A stretch of DNA of 64,000 nucleotides from positions 62,001 to 126,000 of the forward strand of contig NZ_NIPW01000024.1 of NCBI RefSeq assembly GCF_002196855.1, read 5' to 3'. Positions 55,976-64,000 of the stretch are shown here, piece after piece. This DNA comes from Haematobacter genomosp. 1 (lineage in GTDB: Bacteria; Pseudomonadota; Alphaproteobacteria; Rhodobacterales; Rhodobacteraceae). How positions within the stretch are numbered: the stretch's first letter is position 1; each line of letters starts with the position of its first letter. The notes beneath the pieces were generated by a model. That model was not told where the DNA came from and did no database searches. It saw only the letters and a list, made by a program, of their open reading frames with translations. A program made the translations under genes and the position numbers.

Positions 55976-56952
55976 GCCTTGCCGATCTGCCGAAGGTGGA
56001 ACTTCACCTGCATCTCGAAGGAGCAGCCCCGCCCGCCTTCATCCGCGGCCTCGCCCGGGAGCGGAACGTGGATATCGAGGGGCTGTTCGATGAGCGGGGC
56101 CATTACCGCTTCAATGGGTTCACCGGATTTCTGAAAGCCTATGAGGCCGCGACGACCGCGCTCACCTCTCCGGCGGACCATGCCCGGCTGTTGCGCGCGG
56201 TGCTGGAGGCCAGCGCGGAGCAGGGGGTGATCTACACGGAGCTTTTCGTCTCCCCCGATCTCTGCGGGGGCGGCGATCTTTCCGCGTGGCGGGATTACGT
56301 GGCGGCGTTCACGGAAGTGGCGGCGGGCATGGCCGGTGACATCACCTGCCGCGGCATCGTCACCTGCATCCGGCATCTCGGGCCGGAGCGGGCGAAGCGG
56401 ACTGCCCTCTGCGCGGCGGAGACGATGGGCGGGTTCGTCACCGGCCTGGGGCTTGCGGGCGACGAGCGGGTCGGCGCGGCGAAGGATTTCGCCTGGTCCT
56501 TCGACCTTGGCCGCGAGGCGGGGCTGGGCCTGACTGCCCACGCCGGGGAGTTCGGCGGGCCCGCTTCCGTGCGCGAGACGCTCCGCGACCTTGGCGTCAG
56601 CCGCATCGGGCACGGCGTCCGCGCCATCGAGGATCTGGCGCTGGTGGACGATCTGGCGGAACGGCAGGTCGTTCTGGAATGCTGTCCGGGGGCGAATATC
56701 GCGCTGGGCCTCTATCCCGACTGGCGGCGGCATCCCGTGGGAGAGCTTTTCAGGCGCGGGGTCAGGGTCACGCTTTCCACCGACGATCCGGCGTTTTTCC
56801 GAACCGGGATGGCGCGCGAATACGAACGGTTGCATGATGCCTTCGACTGGGACGAGGGCGTGTTTCGCGATATGGCCCGCACCGCGCTGTCGGCCGCGTT
56901 CTGTGACGAGGCCACGCGCGCAAGACTGATGAAACGTCTGGAGGACGCATGA
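55972..56952 (+). CDS. add: Adenosine deaminase
   Basis: This zinc enzyme hydrolyses adenosine or deoxyadenosine to inosine. It has 326 residues. Zinc-binding and catalytic motifs: [13 protein letters not shown] (two histidines), [11 protein letters not shown] (His and catalytic Glu), [11 protein letters not shown], and [14 protein letters not shown] with the metal aspartate. Adenine deaminases share this fold, so the base specificity is a family inference. It overlaps its neighbours by four bases each. Confidence 0.92.
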   Translation: MSLADLPKVELHLHLEGAAPPAFIRGLARERNVDIEGLFDERGHYRFNGFTGFLKAYEAATTALTSPADHARLLRAVLEASAEQGVIYTELFVSPDLCGGGDLSAWRDYVAAFTEVAAGMAGDITCRGIVTCIRHLGPERAKRTALCAAETMGGFVTGLGLAGDERVGAAKDFAWSFDLGREAGLGLTAHAGEFGGPASVRETLRDLGVSRIGHGVRAIEDLALVDDLAERQVVLECCPGANIALGLYPDWRRHPVGELFRRGVRVTLSTDDPAFFRTGMAREYERLHDAFDWDEGVFRDMARTALSAAFCDEATRARLMKRLEDA

Positions 56953-57581
56953 CCGAACATCTCACCGTCGTCACCCATCCGCTGGTGCAGCACAAACTTA
57001 CCATCATGCGGAAGAAGGACACGTCCACCGCTTCCTTCCGCCGCCTGCTGCGGGAGATCAGCCAGCTTTTGGCCTATGAGATCACCCGTGACCTGCCGCT
57101 GACCTCCACCCGCATCGAGACGCCGTTGCAGGAGATGGACGCGCCCACCATCGAGGGCAAGAAGCTCGTCCTCATCTCCATCCTGCGGGCGGGCAACGGG
57201 CTGATGGACGGCATTCTGGAGCTGATCCCTGCGGCGCGCGTGGGGTTTGTCGGCCTGTATCGCGACCCGGAGACGCTGCAACCGGTGCAATACTACTACA
57301 AGGTGCCGAGCGAGCTGGACGACCGGATGGTCATCGCCGTCGATCCGATGCTGGCCACCGGCAACTCCTCCGTCGCGGCCATCGACCTGCTGAAGAAATC
57401 CGGGGCGAAGAACCTGCGGTTCCTGTGTCTCCTTGCCTCTCCCGAAGGGGTGAAGCGGATGCGGGAGGCACATCCCGATGTACCGATCGTCACCGCCGCT
57501 GTGGATGAGCGGCTTGATGACCATGGATATATTGTTCCAGGCCTAGGGGATGCGGGAGATCGCATGTTCGGCACAAAATAG
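56949..57581 (+). CDS. upp: Uracil phosphoribosyltransferase
   Basis: This enzyme joins uracil to PRPP to make UMP. It has 210 residues. [20 protein letters not shown] at the N-terminus, [14 protein letters not shown], the PRPP loop [12 protein letters not shown], and [20 protein letters not shown] at the C-terminus are all canonical Upp. It is the last of five genes linked by overlaps; uracil liberated by DeoA from deoxyuridine is its substrate. Confidence 0.97.
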   Translation: MTEHLTVVTHPLVQHKLTIMRKKDTSTASFRRLLREISQLLAYEITRDLPLTSTRIETPLQEMDAPTIEGKKLVLISILRAGNGLMDGILELIPAARVGFVGLYRDPETLQPVQYYYKVPSELDDRMVIAVDPMLATGNSSVAAIDLLKKSGAKNLRFLCLLASPEGVKRMREAHPDVPIVTAAVDERLDDHGYIVPGLGDAGDRMFGTK

Positions 57582-57590
57582 GCGAGAAAA

Positions 57591-58145
57591 TTGTTGTCCT
57601 ACGACCGCTATGCGTGCATTCTCCGTGAAAAGACTACCGCAGGGACAGCAGGCCTTCGGACGGTGCTGGCAGCGGGCGTGATCGGCGCCTTCGGGTTCCT
57701 CCCCGCTGCCAGTGCCGACGATGCCCCCTCCGTCCCTCCGCCGGCGGGTTACGCGGCGGACGAATTCACCGATACGCAGGGCTGTCTGTTTTCGCGCGTG
57801 GAGCAGGGCGACCGTCTGCTCTGGGCGCCGCGTTACCGTGCTGATGGCAGCCAGCGCTGCGACGGGCCGGTGGAGGCGGGCGCTGCCGAATGCCCGCTGC
57901 CGACGGAGGTCGGGCGCTATGCGCAGGCGGGGGTCTATGTGGATCTTGCAAATGCCCGCAATGCGGCGGCAGAGGTGCGTGCGCTGGGGCTTCCCGTGAA
58001 TATCGTGCGGCTGAGCCGGAACCCGGAGGGGCGGCATTCCGTCGTGGCCGGTCCCTTCGTCGGGCGGGAGGCCGCGCGGCAGGGGCTGGGCGCGCTGCGC
58101 TGCAACGGTTTCCCGGATGCGTTCGGCCGAAACGGGCTGCGCTGA
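57591..58145 (+). CDS. Secreted protein with a SPOR-like C-terminal domain
   Basis: The start appears to be TTG at 57591 (AGGCGAG upstream), nine bases after upp, giving 184 residues; a GTG at 57663 is an alternative. A hydrophobic signal (VLAAGVIGAFGFLPAASA) precedes the mature part. The C-terminal 65 residues look like a SPOR peptidoglycan-binding domain: AGVYVDLANARNAAAEVRAL and SVVAGPFVGREAARQGLGAL. No cell-division partner is nearby, so the role is unknown. The stop lies within a 14-bp tandem repeat. Confidence 0.65.
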   Translation: MLSYDRYACILREKTTAGTAGLRTVLAAGVIGAFGFLPAASADDAPSVPPPAGYAADEFTDTQGCLFSRVEQGDRLLWAPRYRADGSQRCDGPVEAGAAECPLPTEVGRYAQAGVYVDLANARNAAAEVRALGLPVNIVRLSRNPEGRHSVVAGPFVGREAARQGLGALRCNGFPDAFGRNGLR

Positions 58146-58193
58146 GCAGATTGCGCTGAACGGGCTACACTGAACAGGTTGCGCTAAACGGGG
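58131..58193 (+). repeat. 14-bp tandem repeat (4.5 copies) across a stop codon
   Basis: Units AACGGGCTGCGCTG, AGCAGATTGCGCTG, AACGGGCTACACTG and AACAGGTTGCGCTA and a partial AACGGGG follow each other without gaps (58131-58193). They span the end of the SPOR-like gene and run up to the stop of the convergent membrane-protein gene. Confidence 0.8.
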
Positions 58194-59213
58194 TCAGCGC
58201 GTGCAGATCCCCTGCAGGCCCACCCATTCCGTATCGGTAAGGATGGCCGGCGCGGCAACGTCGCGGAACGGATCACCGGTCCGCAGGGCTTCCGTGCGCG
58301 CGCCCGTCGGGTCAATGGCCTGAGCATAGGGGGTTGAGGGCACCTTTGCGGCTGCGAATCGCGTCAGCAGGGCCTTGGGATCGGCGTCCGACACCGGGGC
58401 CGTCAGCAGGGTCTCGGCAAAGCCGCGAACGGCGGTCGGCGGCAGCTCGCCCGTCGTCAGCAGCCGGAAGGTCGCCAGCAGACCGGCATGCTCCAGCAGC
58501 GGCAACAGGGGGTCGGCGGAATCCGCGCGCACCTGTTCGGCCAGCACATATCCCGCGGCAATCTCCTCGCTGTCTTCATCCTCCAGCAGATCGCGCTGCA
58601 GCAGGATGCGCCCGCCGGGAAGGTGGACGGCATCGGCAAAACCCTTGGGAAGAACCGAGATCCCCCCCGGCCGCCCGTCCGACAGCCGCGCCCACATCTT
58701 GCGGAGCGCGCGGTCGCCGTTCGGCGTGGAACAGACCGGCCCGGTGAGGCGGACCATGTCGCGCAGAACGAGTTCCCCGATGGCTTCGCGTGTGGCCTGC
58801 GGCACGGCGGCGACGGTGTGGCGGGTAAGGGCGGTCGGCAGGAAAAGGACCGCCGCGATCAGCAGGGCACCGACAAGCAGCGCGATCAGCGGCCCGCGCA
58901 GCCGGCCTTCCTTGGGACGCTGCGAGTCGATGACGCGGCGGACCTGTTCGATCGCGTTGATCATCAGGTCATCGTCGATCTCCAGTGTCTCGCCCGCCGA
59001 AGGGTCCGGGCTGTAGCGCGCGGGAAGGTCGCCCGGATTCAACCGTTCCAGCGCCGGCAGGGACCAGTGCGTCAGGGCAAGCGAGTTCTGGATATCCGAC
59101 AGGATGAGGGAGGCGTCCCCAAAGGAGACGACCACCTCACGTGCTTCCGCGTCGGGCGATTCACGCCACCAACCGAAACATTCCAGTCGCTGGTACCGGG
59201 TAAGCGCCGTCAT
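58194..59213 (-). CDS. Membrane protein with a degenerate M48-like segment
   Basis: This 339-residue protein has one clear transmembrane helix near residues 108-128 (LIALLVGALLIAAVLFLP). The first 100 residues appear cytoplasmic. After the helix, GGISVLPKGFADAVHLPGGR and ILLQRDLLEDEDSEEIAAGY resemble the beta-strand and helix that precede the zinc helix of M48 peptidases. Where HExxH should stand it has VLAEQVRAD. It is therefore probably a non-catalytic relative. The similarity is read by eye and is weak. It converges with the SPOR-like gene. Confidence 0.6.
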   Translation of the reverse strand: MTALTRYQRLECFGWWRESPDAEAREVVVSFGDASLILSDIQNSLALTHWSLPALERLNPGDLPARYSPDPSAGETLEIDDDLMINAIEQVRRVIDSQRPKEGRLRGPLIALLVGALLIAAVLFLPTALTRHTVAAVPQATREAIGELVLRDMVRLTGPVCSTPNGDRALRKMWARLSDGRPGGISVLPKGFADAVHLPGGRILLQRDLLEDEDSEEIAAGYVLAEQVRADSADPLLPLLEHAGLLATFRLLTTGELPPTAVRGFAETLLTAPVSDADPKALLTRFAAAKVPSTPYAQAIDPTGARTEALRTGDPFRDVAAPAILTDTEWVGLQGICTR

Positions 59214-59395
59214 CTTCCCACGGAACCTTGCTGCAACGCCGAAGAAATCATGGATGCAAGATAGCCGAGCATGCGAGCAGCCACAATCGGCCCAAGGGGG
59301 GATGCGCGACCTTCTTCCAATGCAAAATAAGTAACGGATTTCCCGTGATATTCTGGGAAAGGAAGCCGGAATCGCGGGGATCCCGGCCCTGTTGG

Positions 59396-61594
59396 TCAGG
59401 CAGCCTTGGCGGTGGGGGCGAAGCGGCTGTAGAAGGTTTCATCCTTGGCGGCCATGTCGCGGAGCAACTGCGGTGCAGCGAAACGCTCGCCATACCGCGC
59501 GCTCAGATCGTCGGCGATCTCCACCGCCTTCGCCGCTCCCATCATGTCGAGCCAGGAGAACGGCCCGCCGGACCACGGCGCAAAGCCCCAGCCGAGGATG
59601 GCCCCCACATCGCCTTCGCGGATGTCGGTCAGCACGCCTTCCTCCAGCGCGCGAACGGCCTCCAGCGTCTGCACGAACATCAGCCGGTGTTCGACATCGG
59701 TGAGCGTCGGCTGATCCTCCACATGCGGATAGCGGTCGGCGAGCCCGGCCCAGAAGCCCTGCCGCTTGCCCTTTTCGTCATAGTCGTAGAAGCCCGACTT
59801 CGACTTGCGGCCCATGCGGCCCTGATCTGCCATCCAGAACAGCACCTCGTCCACCGCGCCGTCGGGATAGGCATTGCCCATCGCCGCCTTGGTGGCCTTG
59901 GCGATCTTCACGCCGAGGTCGATGGAGGTCTCGTCCACCAGCTGCAGCGGGCCGAGCGGCATGCCCATCAGCTTGGCCGCATTCTCGATCAGCGCCGGCT
60001 CCGTGCCCTCCTTCACCAGCCGCACCCCTTCGTTGATGTAGGGGATGATGCAGCGGTTGGCGTAGAAGAAGCGCGCATCGTTCACCACGATCGGCGTCTT
60101 GCGAATCTGGCGCACGAAGTCGAGCGCCTTGGCCACCGCCACGTCGCCCGTCTCCTTGCCCCGGATGATTTCCACCAGCGCCATCTTGTCCACGGGGGAG
60201 AAGAAGTGGATGCCGATGAATTCCTTGGGGTGGCGGGAGGCCTCGGAGAGCATGGTGATCGGCAGGGTGGAGGTGTTGGTGGCGAAGATCGCCTCCGGTG
60301 CGGCCTCCTCCGCCTTCTTCGTCACCTCGGCCTTCACCTTCGGATCCTCGAACACCGCCTCCACGATCAGATCGACGCCCTTGAGCGCGGCATAGTCGGT
60401 CGTGGCGGTGATGCGGGAGAGCACCTCCTCCTTCTTCTCCGCCGTGACTTTCCGCTTCTCGATCCCCTTGTCCAGGATGCCGGCGGAATGCGCCTTGCCG
60501 CGATCCGCGGCCTCCTGTGTGCTGTCGATCAGAACGACCTCGATCCCGGCGTTGGCGGAGACATAGGCGATGCCTGCACCCATCATCCCCGCGCCCAGAA
60601 CGCCGAGTTTCCTCACGCTCTGATCCGGCACGTCGGGGCGGTTCGCGCCCTTCTCCAGCGCCTCCTTGTTCAGGAAGAGCGAGCGGATCATCGCGGCGGA
60701 GGAGGGGTTCAGCATGACATGCGTGAACCAGCGCGCCTCGATGCGGAGCGCCTGATCGAAGGGGACGAGCGCCCCTTCATAGACGGCGGAGAGCAGCGCC
60801 TTCGCCGCCGGATAGACCCCTTGCGTCTTGCCGTTCACCATGGCGGAGGCGCCGACGAAGGTCATGAACCCCTGCGGGCTGTAAGGCGCGCCGCCGGGCA
60901 TCTTGTAGCCCTTCGCGTCCCACGGCTTCACCAGATCGGCGTCCGTGGCGGAAAGCACCCAGTCCTTCGCCCTTGCCAGCAGCTCCCCGGGGGCAACCAC
61001 CTCGTCGATCACGCCCTGCGCCTTCAGCGCCTTCGGCGACTGGAGCTTGCCCTCCAGCAGCAGCGGCGCGGCCATCATCGCGCCGAGCTTCCGCGCCAGC
61101 CGCGTGGTGCCGCCCGCCCCGGGGAAGATCCCGACGAGGATTTCCGGCAGGCCGAGCCGCGCCTTGGGATTGTCGGCCACGAAGATGCGGTGCGTGGCCA
61201 GCGGCAGTTCAAGGCCGATGCCCGCTGCCGTGCCGGGAAGGGCGGCGGCGATGGGCTTGCCGCCTTTCAGCGTCTTGGGGTCCATCCCGGCGCGTTCGAT
61301 CTTGCGGAGCAGCGCATGGATTTTCATGATCCCGTCGAACAGGCCCTTCGCGGGTTCCGCGCCCGCCGCATCCTTCATCCGGCCGAGGACGTTCAGGTCC
61401 ATCCCGCCGGCGAAGTCCTTCTTGCCGGAGGTGATGACGATGCCCTTCACCTCCGGGTCGGCGAGGGCCTTGTCCACCGCCGCGTCAAGCTCGTTCAGAC
61501 CGTCGAGGGTCATGACGTTCATCGACTTGCCGGGCACGTCCCAGGTGATGGTGGCGACGCCGTCGGCATCCGTGGCGTAATGAAATTCGGTCAT
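59396..61594 (-). CDS. fadJ: Fatty-acid oxidation multifunctional protein (enoyl-CoA hydratase/3-hydroxyacyl-CoA dehydrogenase)
   Basis: This 732-residue enzyme performs the hydratase and dehydrogenase steps of beta-oxidation. The N-terminal crotonase domain (about 1-290) includes VITSGKKDFAGGMDLNVL, LPGTAAGIGLELPLATH and LPEILVGIFPGAGGTTRLAR. The NAD-binding domain has LGVLGAGMMGAGIAYVSANA, IFATNTSTLPITMLSEA and GIHFFSPVDKMALVEIIRG. A C-terminal 3HCDH domain completes it. I chose the ATG at 61594. It lies 23 bases after the thiolase, its usual partner in trifunctional complexes. FadB and FadJ cannot be firmly separated here. Confidence 0.95.
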   Translation of the reverse strand: MTEFHYATDADGVATITWDVPGKSMNVMTLDGLNELDAAVDKALADPEVKGIVITSGKKDFAGGMDLNVLGRMKDAAGAEPAKGLFDGIMKIHALLRKIERAGMDPKTLKGGKPIAAALPGTAAGIGLELPLATHRIFVADNPKARLGLPEILVGIFPGAGGTTRLARKLGAMMAAPLLLEGKLQSPKALKAQGVIDEVVAPGELLARAKDWVLSATDADLVKPWDAKGYKMPGGAPYSPQGFMTFVGASAMVNGKTQGVYPAAKALLSAVYEGALVPFDQALRIEARWFTHVMLNPSSAAMIRSLFLNKEALEKGANRPDVPDQSVRKLGVLGAGMMGAGIAYVSANAGIEVVLIDSTQEAADRGKAHSAGILDKGIEKRKVTAEKKEEVLSRITATTDYAALKGVDLIVEAVFEDPKVKAEVTKKAEEAAPEAIFATNTSTLPITMLSEASRHPKEFIGIHFFSPVDKMALVEIIRGKETGDVAVAKALDFVRQIRKTPIVVNDARFFYANRCIIPYINEGVRLVKEGTEPALIENAAKLMGMPLGPLQLVDETSIDLGVKIAKATKAAMGNAYPDGAVDEVLFWMADQGRMGRKSKSGFYDYDEKGKRQGFWAGLADRYPHVEDQPTLTDVEHRLMFVQTLEAVRALEEGVLTDIREGDVGAILGWGFAPWSGGPFSWLDMMGAAKAVEIADDLSARYGERFAAPQLLRDMAAKDETFYSRFAPTAKAA

Positions 61595-61617
61595 GGAAGT
61601 CTCCCTGCTTCGCCGGA

Positions 61618-62829
61618 TCAGACGCGTTCGACGATGGTGGCCGCGCCCATGCCGGACGCGACGCACAGCGTGGCGAGGCCGGTGCTCTTGCCCGACCGCT
61701 CCAGTTCATCGACCAGCGTGCCGAGGATCATCGCCCCCGTCGCGCCGAGCGGGTGGCCAAGCGCGATGGCTCCGCCGTTCACGTTCACCCGGTCCGCATC
61801 GACGTTGAACGCCTGCATGAAACGCAGCACCACGGCGGAGAACGCCTCGTTCACCTCGAACAGGTCGATGTCGGAGATCGACATGCCGCTGTCGCGCAGG
61901 ATCTTCTCCGTCGCGGGCACGGGGCCGGTCAGCATGATGGTGGGGTCGGTGCCGATCTTCGCCGTCGCGCGGATGCGGGCGCGGGGCTTCAGGCCGTATT
62001 TCTCGCCGAACGCCTTCGAGCCGATGAGGATGCCCGCCGCGCCGTCCACGATACCGGAGGAGTTGCCCGCGTGGTGGACGTGCTCGATGCGCTCCAGATG
62101 CGGATATTTCATGATGGCGATCTTGTCGAAGCCGGGCATCTGTTCGCCCATGTCCTTGAAGGACGCCTTCAGCGCGCCGAGCGACTGCATGTTGGTGTCG
62201 GGCCGCATGTATTCGTCGCGGTCAAGGATCGGCAGGCCGTTGATGTCCCGGACCGTCATGACGGAGCGGTCGAAGCGGCCTTCCTCCCAGGCCTTGGCGG
62301 CGCGGCGCTGGCTTTCCACCGCGAGCGCATCCACATCCGTGCGGGAGAAGCCGTATTCGGTGGCGATGATATCCGCGGCGATGCCCTGCGGCACGAAATA
62401 GGTGGACATGGCGATGGAGGGATCGACCGCGATGGCCGCCCCGTCGGAGCCCATCGCGACACGGCCCATCATCTCCACCCCGCCGGCGACATAGGCCTGC
62501 CCCGCACCGGCCTTGACCTGGTTGGCGGCGAGGTTCACCGCCTCCAGCCCGCTGGCGCAGAAGCGGTTGATGGCGAGGCCGGGCACCGATTCCGCAAAGT
62601 CGGAGGCAAGCACCGCGGTCCGCGCAAGGCAGCCGCCCTGTTCGCCGACCTGCGTGACATTGCCCCAGATCACATCCTCGACCGCCCGCGTATCGAGGTC
62701 GGAGCGCGATTTCAGTTCGTTCAGCACCAGTGCCGAAAGGCGGGCGGAGGTCACCTCATGCAGGCTGCCGTCGGTGCGGCCCTTGCCCCGCGGTGTGCGG
62801 ACGGCGTCGTAGATGTAAGCTTCGGACAT
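61618..62829 (-). CDS. fadA: Acetyl-CoA C-acyltransferase (thiolase)
   Basis: This 403-residue thiolase cleaves 3-ketoacyl-CoA in beta-oxidation. The acyl-accepting cysteine is in LAINRFCASGLEAVNLAA, the catalytic histidine in NGGAIALGHPLGATGAMIL, and the second cysteine in LATLCVASGMGAATI. It lies between the GST-like gene (10-base gap) and fadJ on the same strand, forming the last two enzymes of the cycle. Confidence 0.95.
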   Translation of the reverse strand: MSEAYIYDAVRTPRGKGRTDGSLHEVTSARLSALVLNELKSRSDLDTRAVEDVIWGNVTQVGEQGGCLARTAVLASDFAESVPGLAINRFCASGLEAVNLAANQVKAGAGQAYVAGGVEMMGRVAMGSDGAAIAVDPSIAMSTYFVPQGIAADIIATEYGFSRTDVDALAVESQRRAAKAWEEGRFDRSVMTVRDINGLPILDRDEYMRPDTNMQSLGALKASFKDMGEQMPGFDKIAIMKYPHLERIEHVHHAGNSSGIVDGAAGILIGSKAFGEKYGLKPRARIRATAKIGTDPTIMLTGPVPATEKILRDSGMSISDIDLFEVNEAFSAVVLRFMQAFNVDADRVNVNGGAIALGHPLGATGAMILGTLVDELERSGKSTGLATLCVASGMGAATIVERV

Positions 62830-62839
62830 TGGTCCTCCT

Positions 62840-63478
62840 TCAGAGACCGCGGTCGGAGGGCCGACCGGGCATCATGTCATAGGGATGTTTCCAGCCGGGC
62901 AGGGCGGCGACGTTATCGAGCCAGCGGTCGATATTCGGCCAGGCCTTCCGGTCGAAGGTGAAGGGTTCCGGGTAGTAGAGGTAGCCGCAGCAGGCGGTAT
63001 CGGCGAGGCTGGGCACGTCGTCCACGATGAAGTCGCGCCCTTCCAGATGCGCGTCGAGCACCTTGAACGCATCGCGCAGCCGCCCCGACAGCCAGCGGAT
63101 CACTTCCTGCGGGCGCTTCTCCTCCGGGACGAAGTTCATCAGGAACCGCAGCGTGCCCGCCTGAGAGGACATCTTGTGATTGTCCCAGAGCACCCAGCGC
63201 ATGACCTCCTGCCGCAGGTGGTGGTCCTGTGGCAGCAGCTTCCCGGTCTTTTCGGCGATGTGATACTGGATGAGCCCGGATTGGGTCAGCACCTCATCCC
63301 CGTCGCGCAGCACGGGAACCTCGCCCATCTCGTTCAGCGCGCGGAATTCCGGGGAGCGGGCGTCTCCGTGAAAGAAGTTCACGAAGACCGGCACCCAGTC
63401 CACCCCCGCAAGGGTCATGGTGAGCGCCGCCTTGTAGGAATTTCCGCTTTCCCCGAAACAGTAGAGCTTCATCGCCAT
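62840..63478 (-). CDS. Glutathione S-transferase family protein in the beta-oxidation operon
   Basis: This 212-residue protein has an N-terminal thioredoxin-like GST domain (KLYCFGESGNSYKAALTMTL, with S10/S12 possible glutathione contacts; LNEMGEVPVLRDGDEVLTQS contains the cis-proline and the Ser of the gamma-glutamyl site). A helical C-terminal domain ends near FTFDRKAWPNIDRWLDNVAA. It sits between an acyl-CoA dehydrogenase and thiolase. A protective role against reactive acyl products, or a structural role, is possible; the substrate is unknown. Confidence 0.85.
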   Translation of the reverse strand: MAMKLYCFGESGNSYKAALTMTLAGVDWVPVFVNFFHGDARSPEFRALNEMGEVPVLRDGDEVLTQSGLIQYHIAEKTGKLLPQDHHLRQEVMRWVLWDNHKMSSQAGTLRFLMNFVPEEKRPQEVIRWLSGRLRDAFKVLDAHLEGRDFIVDDVPSLADTACCGYLYYPEPFTFDRKAWPNIDRWLDNVAALPGWKHPYDMMPGRPSDRGL

Positions 63479-63514
63479 TCCGTCGTCCTCCCTTTGACGG
63501 GCGGCAGCATGGCC

Positions 63515-64000
63515 TCAGAACCCCGCCACGTCGAGCGCCATGACCGGCTCCGCCCCGGAAGTGATCCGGGCGAGATGCAGTCCCGTCGCCGGAAGCTGAC
63601 GGGCCATGTAGTAGCGCCCCGTGGCGATCTTGGCGTTGAGGAAATCGGCATTGCCCCGGCCCGCGGCCAGCGAGTCTTTCGCAGCCTTCGCCATCCGCGC
63701 CCACATCAGGCCGAGACAGACATGCCCGAACAAGTGGACAAAATCGTTCGACCCGGCGAGCGCCGCGTTGGGGTTCTTCATGCCGTTTTCCATGAAGAAC
63801 ATGCCCGCGGACTGCAGATCCTTGGACGCGGCCTTCAGCGGATCGAGGAAGCCCGCCTTCAGTTCGGCATCGCCCTCGTTCTCCTTGAGGAAGGTTTTCA
63901 CCATGTCGAAGAAGGCCATGACATGCTTGCCGCCGTCCTGCGCCAGCTTGCGGCCGACGAGGTCCAGCGCCTGCACGCCGTTCGCGCCCTCATAGATCAT
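63515..64000 (-). CDS. Acyl-CoA dehydrogenase, C-terminal part
   Basis: The 161 residues in the window begin at or within [20 protein letters not shown], the conserved FAD/CoA segment near the end of the acyl-CoA dehydrogenase catalytic domain. The helical C-terminal extension found in large bacterial enzymes (FadE-like, AcdB-type) follows. The gene continues beyond the right edge, so the apparent start Met is internal. It is the first step of beta-oxidation and heads this part of the operon, followed by the GST-like gene after 36 bases. Confidence 0.88.
   Translation of the reverse strand: MIYEGANGVQALDLVGRKLAQDGGKHVMAFFDMVKTFLKENEGDAELKAGFLDPLKAASKDLQSAGMFFMENGMKNPNAALAGSNDFVHLFGHVCLGLMWARMAKAAKDSLAAGRGNADFLNAKIATGRYYMARQLPATGLHLARITSGAEPVMALDVAGF

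Overview
The window is chromosomal DNA of an alphaproteobacterium, most probably of the order Rhodobacterales. The reasons are the high GC content, the rnd-kdsD-lptCAB order, an edd-type Entner-Doudoroff gene, a gltD/gltB pair, an acyl-CoA dehydrogenase/GST/thiolase/FadJ cluster, and protein sequences typical of that order. I cannot name a genus or species from sequence alone.

Layout. 1-3264 (minus): tRNA-Leu, rnd, kdsD, lptC, lptA and the start of lptB (lipopolysaccharide precursor and export). 3437-5270 (plus): an NDUFA9-like protein and uppP. 5288-11916 (plus): a palindrome-rich promoter region, gltD, a GFA-family gene, gltB and a strong terminator. 12080-21598: a 9.5-kb integrated element bounded by a 22-bp direct repeat that copies the 3' end of tRNA-Glu(TTC). 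It carries a RepA-like ATPase, an iteron-like array with an AT-rich patch, a prohead protease and HK97-type major capsid protein (but no recognisable portal, terminase or tail genes), an XRE-DUF3800 pair, a MerR-like regulator with two operator-like dyads, small unknown genes, and a tyrosine integrase interrupted by an in-frame stop. It looks like a small capsid-encoding phage satellite or a much reduced prophage.

21584-31166: tRNA-Glu, uvrD/pcrA, an M48 protease, a cluster of MITE-like repeats, a PIN-domain protein, an RNA methyltransferase, a small protein, edd, dusA (with a G10 tract that appears to frameshift its 5' end) and a small secreted protein. 31167-43421: tandem intergenic duplications, ychF, a VOC protein, trpA, carB, a CPBP protease, cfa, aspS and a BglII/BstYI-like nuclease gene overlapping aspS. 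43422-44712 is a repeat-rich stretch without convincing genes. 44713-48310 (minus): an MT-A70 methyltransferase, a sigma-54-dependent response regulator and a soluble hybrid histidine kinase. 48404-52646 (minus): prpE and maeB.

52861-58145 (plus): a tightly overlapping pyrimidine/purine salvage operon cdd-deoA-deoB-add-upp, followed by a SPOR-like secreted protein. 58194-59213 (minus): a membrane protein with a degenerate M48-like segment. 59396-64000 (minus): a fatty-acid beta-oxidation operon (acyl-CoA dehydrogenase C-terminus, GST-like protein, thiolase, FadJ). All functional calls come from reading motifs and overall family resemblance; no database search was run.
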